Assembly (NCBI GenBank): GCA_026388695.1
Contig: JAPLJH010000092.1
Span: 1 to 64,000 of the forward strand
Length of the DNA stretch: 64,000 bases
Direction: 5' to 3'
Origin: Deltaproteobacteria bacterium
Lineage (GTDB): Bacteria; Desulfobacterota; Desulfobulbia; Desulfobulbales; Desulfurivibrionaceae
Position 1 is the first letter of the stretch. Each line of letters begins with the position of its first letter. Below are positions 54,775-64,000 of this stretch, piece after piece. A program made the translations under genes and the position numbers. Under the pieces are notes generated by a model that had not been told where the DNA came from, made no database searches, and worked only from the letters and a program-made list of their open reading frames with translations.

Positions 54775-55127
54775 GGCGTTACCCCTTCCTTGACATAGTC
54801 GGTCTCCTTGACGCCGGAGCTGATGGTGTAGGACTCCTCCACCTCGGAAACAAAAATCTTGCCATCGCCAAATGCCCCCTTGCCGGCGGAGCGTGCTGTA
54901 TTCATCACGGTCTCGATGAAAAACTCCTTGTCCGAGGGGTTGATAACACTCATCAACATAACCTTGGGCAACTCGTCGTAAGTAACCTCGCCGATCTTGA
55001 TGCCGCGTTGTTTACCGCGGCCTGCGACGGAATACTTTGTTACGGCCGGGTAGCCTGCCTCCATGAGGGCGGCAAGGACCTTGTCTGCTTTTTCCGGCCG
55101 GACAATTGCTCTGATCATAGTCAACAT
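54771..55127 (-). CDS. nifI1: nitrogen regulatory PII-like protein NifI1
   Basis: The 118-residue PII relative starts MLTMIRAIVRPEKADKVLAALMEAGYPAVTKYSVAGRGKQRGIKIGEVTYDELPKVMLM. The short T loop and the sequence GAFGDGKIFVSEVEESYTISSG fit NifI1. It sits between nifH and nifI2, the order typical of methanogens, clostridia and Desulfobacterota. Its stop is coupled to nifI2. Confidence 0.96.
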   Translation of the reverse strand: MLTMIRAIVRPEKADKVLAALMEAGYPAVTKYSVAGRGKQRGIKIGEVTYDELPKVMLMSVINPSDKEFFIETVMNTARSAGKGAFGDGKIFVSEVEESYTISSGVKETDYVKEGVTP

Positions 55128-55181
55128 GGTTGTTTCTCCATTATTTTTTTAGGTGTGCTGCTGCTGTTGGTTGGTCCCTTG

Positions 55182-55211
55182 CTGACAGCGGCAAGCGCAA
55201 AGCTGTCAGCT
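55182..55211. repeat. hairpin between nifH and nifI1
   Basis: GCTGACAGC and GCTGTCAGC, a perfect 9-bp stem with a 12-nt loop, just 5 bp past the nifH stop. Such hairpins after nifH are known to raise nifH mRNA level relative to downstream genes; here this is inferred from position. Confidence 0.6.
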
Positions 55212-55216
55212 GCCTC

Positions 55217-56104
<888 letters not shown>

Positions 56105-56118
56105 TCACATGCCTTTAT

Positions 56119-56134
56119 CGCAAGGGGTGTGCCA
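56119..56134 (-). promoter_or_regulatory. sigma-54 promoter of the nifH operon
   Basis: Minus strand TGGCACACCCCTTGCG, full match to the -24/-12 consensus with GG and GC 10 bp apart. Start of transcription would be near 56108. Confidence 0.92.
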
Positions 56135-56233
56135 AAGCAGAATCAAACTTCGCAATTTTCGTATAACCATTTAATATTACTTTCTTTATTAAGTACCCCT
56201 GGCACAGGGGTCGCCAGTGCTCCCGTTCCCTTT

Positions 56234-56249
56234 TGTAAGTTTGCCTACA
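56234..56249. promoter_or_regulatory. NifA upstream activator site for nifH
   Basis: TGTAAGTTTGCCTACA (TGT-N10-ACA) nested in the longer inverted repeat CCCTTTTGTA-N8-TACAAAAGGG (56228-56255). It lies 100 bp upstream of the -24 element, the same distance as at nifE. Confidence 0.85.
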
Positions 56250-56410
56250 AAAGGGAAGAGCGGAGAGGAGGGAGGTTTTCTACAAAAATGTCACAATGTT
56301 GAAACTGGCGCGCGGGAAGGCGTAGCCTCCATTGGGAGAGGACAAAAAAATTTTCTTTGTAATTTCATGTAATTAAAAATGAGTCCCGTTCGATATGTTA
56401 CATTTTTGAA

Positions 56411-56440
56411 GTATTGGAACATTTATTGCTACTCCAATAC
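56411..56440. promoter_or_regulatory. inverted repeat upstream of nifA
   Basis: GTATTGGA, 14 bp, TCCAATAC, a perfect 8-bp inverted repeat 63 bp before the nifA start. It could be an operator that controls nifA. No convincing sigma-70 or sigma-54 promoter can be seen beside it. Confidence 0.4.
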
Positions 56441-56502
56441 CACAGAAGCTTTCCCCTAAAATTTCACCTTCAACGGATCACGACCAGAGGCGGGCACAGC
56501 GC

Positions 56503-58110
56503 ATGACCAAACCGGACTACCCCACCGAACGCCTTGAGTTACAGGCCCTCTATCAGATAAGCCAGCTCATCGGCTCTGCTCTAGACATCAAAAAAACCCT
56601 GTCCGAGGTATTGCAAATCCTGCATGAGACCCTCCGCATGGAGCGGGCAACCCTTGTCCTCCAGGAAGAAGGCGGCGAACATCTTTCCATTGCCGCCTCA
56701 TACGGCCTCAGCAAAGCGGAGGAAAAACGCGGCATCTACCGGCCAAACGAGGGGATAATTGGGCGCATCTTCCAGAGTGGCTTTCCTTTCGTGGTGCCGG
56801 ATATCCACAGCGAACCGCTTTTTTTGAACCGGACCGGCGCTCGCGCCAATCTCCCCAAAGGAGAAATTTCCTTTATCGGTGTGCCGGTCATGCTGCCGGA
56901 GGGACCGGTGGGCGTTCTTTCCGTGGACAGACTCTTCGGCCAGGAAATCTCCTCTGAGGAAGACATCCGTTTTCTCACCGTGGTCGCCATGCTCATCGCC
57001 CAGTTTCTGCGGTTGCACAAGGCCGTGTCTCATAAACAGCAGGTACTGGTGGAAGAAAATCTGCTGCTCAAGAAAGAGCTGCGCAGCCGCTACAACCAGC
57101 ACAACATCATCGGCCAGTGCAAGCGGATCCAGGACGTGTACAACTACATCGACAAGGTTGCCCCAAGCCGGGCCACCGCGCTGCTCCTGGGCGAATCCGG
57201 CACCGGCAAGGAGCTGGTCGCCCGGGCCATCCACCAGGCCAGCCCGCGCGCAGACAAACCTTTCATAAAGATCAACTGCGCCGCCCTGCCTGAGAATCTT
57301 CTGGAAAGCGAACTGCTCGGCCACGAAAAGGGAGCCTTTACCGGCGCGGCCAATCTCAAAAAAGGGCGATTTGAGCTTGCCGATGGCGGCACCATTTTTC
57401 TCGACGAGGTGGGGGAACTGCCCCTGGCCCTGCAGGCCAAGCTGCTCCGAGTACTACAGGAACAGACGTTCGAGCGGCTGGGCGGCACCCAGACCATCAC
57501 CGTCAATGTCCGGGTCATTGCCGCCACCAACCGCAGCCTGGAAGAGTGCGTTGAGCAGGGAAGTTTTCGCGCGGATCTCTATTACCGCCTCAACGTTGTT
57601 CCTGTTGTCCTGCCTCCACTCAGGGAGCGGCGGGAAGACATTCCCCTGCTCCTCGATCATTTTTTGCAGGAGAGCAACCGTATGAACACCCGAGAAGTGC
57701 ACCTCTCAAGCCCCGTTGTCCAGCTCCTCTGTGGTTACAGCTGGCCGGGCAATGTCCGCGAACTGCAGAACCTCATCGAGCGACTGGTGATCATGGCGGA
57801 CCGCGACACCATTGTTTCCCGAGAGCTGCCAAGCTACATCACCGCAGAACCGGAAATAGCGGACTCAACCGCGCCTTTCTGCCGCATTGCCGCACCGACT
57901 GCCGGACAACCAAAGATGACAAGCGAAACTCTGCCCGAAACAGACAAGCATAAATCTTTAAAGGATATGGAAAAGGAAGAGGTAGTTGCTGCCCTGCGGC
58001 GACACGGATGGGTTCAGGCCCGGGCCGCCCGGGAGTTAGGGCTCACCCAGCGTCAGATGGGCTACCGCATCAAAAAATACGATATCGCCATGCCTGATTT
58101 TTCCCATTGA
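56503..58110 (+). CDS. nifA: nif-specific sigma-54 activator NifA
   Basis: Enhancer-binding protein of 535 residues: N-terminal GAF domain (about 15-170), AAA+ domain with Walker [16 protein letters not shown], the sigma-54 contact loop GAFTGA, Walker [15 protein letters not shown] and R-finger region, then a C-terminal Fis-type HTH ([32 protein letters not shown]). The Cys-rich linker of oxygen-sensitive rhizobial NifA is absent. It faces away from nifH and lies next to both NifA-dependent operons. Confidence 0.95.
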   Translation: MTKPDYPTERLELQALYQISQLIGSALDIKKTLSEVLQILHETLRMERATLVLQEEGGEHLSIAASYGLSKAEEKRGIYRPNEGIIGRIFQSGFPFVVPDIHSEPLFLNRTGARANLPKGEISFIGVPVMLPEGPVGVLSVDRLFGQEISSEEDIRFLTVVAMLIAQFLRLHKAVSHKQQVLVEENLLLKKELRSRYNQHNIIGQCKRIQDVYNYIDKVAPSRATALLLGESGTGKELVARAIHQASPRADKPFIKINCAALPENLLESELLGHEKGAFTGAANLKKGRFELADGGTIFLDEVGELPLALQAKLLRVLQEQTFERLGGTQTITVNVRVIAATNRSLEECVEQGSFRADLYYRLNVVPVVLPPLRERREDIPLLLDHFLQESNRMNTREVHLSSPVVQLLCGYSWPGNVRELQNLIERLVIMADRDTIVSRELPSYITAEPEIADSTAPFCRIAAPTAGQPKMTSETLPETDKHKSLKDMEKEEVVAALRRHGWVQARAARELGLTQRQMGYRIKKYDIAMPDFSH

Positions 58111-58112
58111 AC

Positions 58113-58157
58113 AAAAAAGCCAGATTTCCTCTGACAAAAGGAAATCTGGCTTCATTT
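58113..58157. terminator. terminator between nifA and the amidotransferase-like gene
   Basis: A6, GCCAGATTTCC, 10-nt loop, GGAAATCTGGC, then TTCATTTCTTTT. The 11-bp stem works best for the minus strand (T6 after the stem) and passably for nifA. The genes converge on it. Confidence 0.82.
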
Positions 58158-58185
58158 CTTTTGCAACCCCATCCCCGGAACACAA

Positions 58186-58905
58186 TCAGGAAATAAGACT
58201 CAGATAGTCGCTGAAAAATTGATGGAAATCTTTGGAGATCTGCGTCCGTAAGCGCCTTGCTTCGGCCAGCAGATCGGCAGGCCTCACCACCAGAGACCGA
58301 AACGAAGCGAGCCACTGCCAGTCTTGTTCCAGCCAAAGACTGATATCCTCGGAAACCGCGACATGGTTGTCAAACTGCAACCCAAGGATATGCGGCCGCT
58401 GCTCAAGGGAGAAGGCCTCCACCTGGCATTGTTCCGAGGTGGCAAGCAGGGAAAAATGTTTGGGCAGCGGCTCCAGCACCGTCTGGCTGTGCCACTTGAA
58501 CATGGGGATGGCCTTGCCGAGATTTCTGAACGCCGGATGCTCACGACCGTCATGGGTGAGATGTCCTTGGACAAAGCCGATGCTTGGCTTGAAGTTCGAC
58601 CCTACCTGAGCGCCGAGCACGGAGGCAAGCAGTTGATGCCCGAGACAAAAGCCCAGAATCGGCTTGTCTGCGGTAATAGCCCTTTTGATAAAACGTTTCT
58701 CCTCCACGAGAAACGGGTATTTCTCCTCCTGATTGACGTTGGGAGCCCCCCCCAGAAGGATGATCGCCCCATAGTCGTTGAAGTCGGGAATCCAGTCCTG
58801 CCAGACCTTGACGATATCACAATCGACCCGGTGTTTATCGAACGCCTCAAGAAGCAGCCGCCCAGGCCCAGCCCAGGGGGTATGTTGCAGGATCAGGAAT
58901 TTCAT
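58186..58905 (-). CDS. class I glutamine amidotransferase-like protein
   Basis: The 239-residue protein is like the GATase domain of GMP synthetase. It has the nucleophile elbow GFCLGHQLLA with C87 and the oxyanion motif LLGGAPNVNQ. The second half of the triad is unusual: the expected QFH-x-E reads QFDNH, so both catalytic His and Glu appear replaced. Whether it still hydrolyses glutamine is doubtful. It lies 92 bp after glnK, separated by a strong hairpin, in a nitrogen context. Confidence 0.8.
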   Translation of the reverse strand: MKFLILQHTPWAGPGRLLLEAFDKHRVDCDIVKVWQDWIPDFNDYGAIILLGGAPNVNQEEKYPFLVEEKRFIKRAITADKPILGFCLGHQLLASVLGAQVGSNFKPSIGFVQGHLTHDGREHPAFRNLGKAIPMFKWHSQTVLEPLPKHFSLLATSEQCQVEAFSLEQRPHILGLQFDNHVAVSEDISLWLEQDWQWLASFRSLVVRPADLLAEARRLRTQISKDFHQFFSDYLSLIS

Positions 58906-58931
58906 CTGTCATTTTTTACCAATTGCGGGGG

Positions 58932-58974
58932 AACAGGCGGCGGATTCGCGGAAATCCCGAATCCGCCGCCTGTT
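58932..58974. repeat. 17-bp stem hairpin after glnK
   Basis: AACAGGCGGCGGATTCG and CGAATCCGCCGCCTGTT, perfect 17-bp stem, 9-nt loop, about 23 bp past the glnK stop. It lacks a T-tract but is very stable; probable transcript end or 3' protection. Confidence 0.75.
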
Positions 58975-58997
58975 ATCACTTTCTTGTCAGGCAGGAA

Positions 58998-60978
<1,981 letters not shown>

Positions 60979-61575
60979 CTCGCTCTCCTTTCCATGATTG
61001 ATCTCCTCTGTAGATTTTTGGATAATGAGTACAGCACTTTTTTTTGCTTCACGCCTTTTCCAGAACAACCTGCCCATTCTGCTTCACAGACGCTCACCTC
61101 CGTCCGGCAAGCGGTTATCTGGCACAAAAGCAACAAGCGTGCCGTGCTTCCATTTGATGTTTATTTTCCTCTTATCTCATTGTCTCAGTGGGACATTTTA
61201 GTTTTGTTGCACCCCAAAAACCAAATAATCCTCTCCCATTATTACATTTATGAAGTAAATAAATTCCTCGGTGACGTTAAAATTTACATAAATGTGATAA
61301 TGGAGAGAGGGGGTGGGTGCTTGGCTTTCCGGATAAAACCAAAGAGGGGATTGCAGGGCCATTTTTTCGACAAAATCTCTTCGCGAGAAGATTTTTCACA
61401 TATAATTTTGATGCCGCCTGCTACTTGGTCCATCCCCCGCAATAAACCGTGAATACCTGATCATTTCGGGAAGAGACCAAAAAAACCTTGACGCGGCACA
61501 GCGGATAAGTCAAATATGCATTTAACTTATTTAATTGAAACCCATTCGCCCTCTCTATATAAAAGAATCCCGCCC
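60979..61575. other. 597-bp divergent region between amt and the efflux adaptor
   Basis: Contains the amt sigma-54 promoter and leader. For the plus-strand adaptor gene a TTGACG at 61488-61493 is the only promoter-like hexamer and its -10 is poor. The small ORFs in the region look spurious. Confidence 0.45.
61130..61144 (-). promoter_or_regulatory. sigma-54 promoter of amt-glnK
   Basis: Minus strand CGGCACGCTTGTTGC has GG and GC 10 bp apart and the TTGC core, matching -24/-12. Transcription would start near 61118, giving a leader of about 140 nt. The activator (NtrC or NifA) is not obvious; no TGT-N10-ACA is seen nearby. Confidence 0.7.
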
Positions 61576-62706
61576 ATGAAAAAACGTATCCTTCTCTCCC
61601 TCCTTGGCTTGCTGCTGGTGATCGGCCTCCTTGCCGGCATCAAAGGTTTGCAGATTTTCAAGATGATGGGCAAAAAAGACAGCTTTACCCCCCCGCCCGA
61701 AACGGTAACCACGGCCCAGGCCCACCCGGATTCCTGGGAGACCAGTCTGCCTGCCGTGGGCTCTCTGGAAGCGGTGCAGGGAGTAACCATCGCCGCAGAA
61801 TTACCAGGTAAGGTGGTACACATTGCCTTTACCCCAGGCACTCAGGTACAGGCGGGCAGTATTCTGCTCCAACAGGACACCTCCTCGGAAGAAGCGCAAC
61901 TCCAGGCGGCAGAAGCACAAGCCGCGCTCGCCAAGGTCAATTTCGAGCGGCTCCGCCAACTCATCGAGGCAAACGCCGTTTCCCAGGCAGCTCTTGATGA
62001 CGGCGAGGCGAAACACAAACAAGCAGTGGCCCAGACCCACGAGATCCGGGCAGCCATAGCGAAAAAAACCATTCGCGCCCCATTCTCCGGTCGTCTCGGC
62101 ATCCGCTTGGTCAATTTGGGCCAGATTCTCAAAGAGGGGGAGTCCATAGTTTCCCTCCAGGCCATGGACCCAATTTTTGTTAATTTCATGCTGCCCCAGC
62201 AGGAGCTGGCCAAAATCAAGCCGGGATTTCCGGTGCGGATAACCTCCGACGCCCTGCCCGACCAAACCGTAACCGGCAAGATCACCGCAATCAACCCGCA
62301 GGCTGACAACGCCACCCGCAACGTCCGGGTACAGGCCACTGCGACGAACAAAGAAGAACGGTTGCACCCCGGCATGTTCGCCACGGTCTCCGTGATGCTA
62401 CCCGCCAAAAATCAGGTGCTGACCATCCCCGCCACCGCCGTACTGCCAGCCCCCTACGGCGACTCGGTTTTTGTGGTTGAAGAGAAGAAAAACGAAAAAA
62501 CCGGTAAGCCCGGCCTGGTGGTGCGCCAGCAGTTTATCCGCCTCGGAGAAAAGCGCGGCGACTTTGTCGCCATTGCCTCAGGTCTTGATGCGGGGGCCAC
62601 CGTGGTCAGCTCCGGGGTGTTCAAACTGCGCAACGGTCAAGGCGTCGTGATAGACAACGTTCTAAACCCAAAGTTCAACCTCAATCCCAAGCCCAACAAC
62701 AGCTGA
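61576..62706 (+). CDS. RND efflux periplasmic adaptor (MFP)
   Basis: The 376-residue adaptor has a membrane anchor (MKKRILLSLLGLLLVIGLLAGI), lipoyl halves (VGSLEAVQGVTIAAELPGKVVHIAFTPGTQVQAGSILLQQD and IRAPFSGRLGIRLVNLGQILKEGESIVSLQ), an alpha hairpin (about 95-150), and beta-barrel and membrane-proximal domains (ATAVLPAPYGDSVFVVEE). It resembles MexF/AcrB-type partners such as MexE or MdtA. The start at 61576 is chosen on the signal-anchor; neither this nor the track start at 61516 has a strong RBS. Confidence 0.9.
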   Translation: MKKRILLSLLGLLLVIGLLAGIKGLQIFKMMGKKDSFTPPPETVTTAQAHPDSWETSLPAVGSLEAVQGVTIAAELPGKVVHIAFTPGTQVQAGSILLQQDTSSEEAQLQAAEAQAALAKVNFERLRQLIEANAVSQAALDDGEAKHKQAVAQTHEIRAAIAKKTIRAPFSGRLGIRLVNLGQILKEGESIVSLQAMDPIFVNFMLPQQELAKIKPGFPVRITSDALPDQTVTGKITAINPQADNATRNVRVQATATNKEERLHPGMFATVSVMLPAKNQVLTIPATAVLPAPYGDSVFVVEEKKNEKTGKPGLVVRQQFIRLGEKRGDFVAIASGLDAGATVVSSGVFKLRNGQGVVIDNVLNPKFNLNPKPNNS

Positions 62707-62724
62707 TCCGCTGAGTCAAGACCC

Positions 62725-64000
62725 ATGAAATTCACCGACATTTTCATCCGCCGTCCCGTGCTTGCCATGGTGATCAGTCTGCTCATCATCATTGCCGGGT
62801 TGCAGGCGTTGCGCAGCCTCAATGTCCGCCAGTTCCCCAAGAGCGAAAACGCGTCGGTCACCGTGACCACCGTCTATGTCGGGGCCAATGCCGAACTGGT
62901 GCGGGGCTTCATCACTACCCCGCTGGAACGGGCCATTGCGGCAGCCGACGGTATTGATTATATCCAATCCCAGAGCGCTCAAGGCGTCTCCACCATCACC
63001 GTCCGCCTCAAACTCAACTATGATGCAATCAAAGCCCTGTCGGAGATCAGCTCCAAGGTGGACCAGGTCCGCCGAGACCTGCCGCCCGAAGCCGAGGTAC
63101 CGATAATCAACGTTGAGTCGGCGGACAACCAGTTTGCTGCGGCCTATCTCAGTTTCACCTCCGATATCCTGACCCAGAACGAAATTACCGATTACCTGAC
63201 CCGGGTGGTGCAGCCCCGTCTTTCCGCCATCCAAGGCGTGCAGCGAGCCGACATCCGCGGAGGCCGCACCTTTGCCATGCGCGTCTGGCTCAAACCAGAA
63301 CGCATGGCCGCCTACAACGTCAGCCCGGCCCAGGTCCGCAAGGCCTTGGCCGCCAACAACTATCTCGCCGCCCTGGGTCAGACCAAGGGTTCACTCATCC
63401 AAGTCAACCTCACCGCCAATACCGATCTGCGTTCGGTGGAGGAGTTCAAGCGCTTGGTAATCCGAGAAGAGAACGGGGCCACCATCCGGTTGGCCGATGT
63501 GGGCGAGGTGGTTTTAGGGGCCGAGGATTACGACAGCGAGGTGCGTTTCTCCGGCCAGACCGCCACCTTCATGGGGATCTGGCCCCTGCCCAACGCCAAC
63601 TCCCTGGACATGATCAAGCTGGTCCGCACGGAAATGACGGCCATCCAAAAGGATCTGCCCACCGGCCTCAAGGGGCGCATCGCCTACGACGCCACAGCCT
63701 ACATCGACGATGCCATCCATGAAGTGACAAAAACCCTGGGCGACACCCTGCTCATCGTGATGGTGGTCATCTTCCTCTTCCTCGGCTCCTTCCGTTCGGT
63801 GCTGATCCCGGTGGTGGCCATCCCCCTGTCGCTTATCGGCGGCCTGTTCCTGATGCAGCTCTTCGGCTTTTCCATCAATCTGCTCACCCTGCTAGCCATC
63901 GTCCTTTCCGTAGGGTTGGTGGTGGATGACGCCATCGTGGTGGTGGAAAATGTCGAACGCCATTTGGGGGAAGGCAAGTCGCCCCTGGATGCTGCCCTAC
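62725..64000 (+). CDS. RND multidrug efflux permease, 3'-truncated by window edge
   Basis: Starts MKFTDIFIRRPVLAMVISLLIIIAGLQALRSLNVRQFPKSENASVTVTTVYVGANAELVRGFITTPLERAIAAADGIDYIQSQS. This is the AcrB-type HAE-1 pattern: first helix, then porter domain. It continues to TLGDTLLIVMVVIFLFLGSFRSVLIPVVAIPLSLIGGLFLMQLFGFSINLLTLLAIVLSVGLVVDDAIVVVENVERHL, where the helix-4 region DD proton relay appears. About 425 of the usual 1,030 residues are in view. It lies 18 bp after the adaptor gene. Confidence 0.95.
   Translation, partial: MKFTDIFIRRPVLAMVISLLIIIAGLQALRSLNVRQFPKSENASVTVTTVYVGANAELVRGFITTPLERAIAAADGIDYIQSQSAQGVSTITVRLKLNYDAIKALSEISSKVDQVRRDLPPEAEVPIINVESADNQFAAAYLSFTSDILTQNEITDYLTRVVQPRLSAIQGVQRADIRGGRTFAMRVWLKPERMAAYNVSPAQVRKALAANNYLAALGQTKGSLIQVNLTANTDLRSVEEFKRLVIREENGATIRLADVGEVVLGAEDYDSEVRFSGQTATFMGIWPLPNANSLDMIKLVRTEMTAIQKDLPTGLKGRIAYDATAYIDDAIHEVTKTLGDTLLIVMVVIFLFLGSFRSVLIPVVAIPLSLIGGLFLMQLFGFSINLLTLLAIVLSVGLVVDDAIVVVENVERHLGEGKSPLDAAL

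Overview
The window looks like a chromosomal segment of a strictly anaerobic, diazotrophic sulfur-metabolising Desulfobacterota bacterium, most likely of the Desulfobulbales type. That placement is inference. It rests on aprBA (adenylylsulfate reductase), selA, a nif cluster with NifI1/NifI2 between nifH and nifD, sigma-54 promoters, and the general protein style. Both window ends cut genes: aprA at the left and an RND permease at the right.

Layout. (1) 1-2.5 kb: aprBA on the minus strand with a good sigma-70 promoter and a long leader. (2) 3.2-7.3 kb: a YkgJ-type Cys-cluster protein, an NtrB-like sensor kinase and a B12-binding-type radical SAM protein. (3) 7.6-24.2 kb: the dcw division and cell-wall cluster on the minus strand, reading mraZ-rsmH-ftsL-ftsI-murE-murF-mraY-murD-(no ftsW)-murG-murC-murB-ftsQ-ftsA-ftsZ, driven from a promoter with decameric MraZ boxes. 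(4) 24.5-34.5 kb: typA, a Tim44-like protein, a LOG-family protein, a GGDEF-like/TPR protein, selA, a low-GC HNH nuclease gene and an unrecognised gene. (5) 34.6-39.8 kb: nifV, modABC and modE with a ModE operator, a TorF-type porin and a small nif-linked gene. (6) 39.8-44.1 kb: nifE-nifN-nifB with a sigma-54 promoter and a NifA site. (7) 44.2-47.4 kb: an EF-hand protein divergent from a BaeS/BaeR two-component system. (8) 47.5-56.1 kb: the nifH-I1-I2-D-K operon followed by a degenerate NifB paralogue, a thioredoxin-like ferredoxin and a run of small genes (zinc ribbon, unknown, GNAT, HEPN-like, Nif11), again with a sigma-54 promoter and a NifA site. (9) 56.5-61.1 kb: nifA, a glutamine-amidotransferase-like gene, and amt-glnK with a sigma-54-like promoter. 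(10) 61.6-64 kb: an RND efflux adaptor and permease.

The nitrogen genes form a coherent unit. NifA activates the two nif operons from UAS sites placed about 100 bp upstream of the -24 element in both cases. ModABC supplies molybdate under ModE control, NifV makes homocitrate, NifB/E/N build FeMo-co, NifI1/I2 give post-translational control, and Amt/GlnK sense ammonium.

The most unusual observations are these. The dcw-encoded FtsI has lost all three transpeptidase motifs, while ftsW is missing from its normal slot and murF carries a deletion with a frame break. A structured two-copy element has a conserved core but arms of unrelated sequence that are self-complementary in each copy, which suggests a covarying RNA or a folded DNA element. 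A second NifB-like protein in the nifHDK operon has no radical-SAM cysteines.
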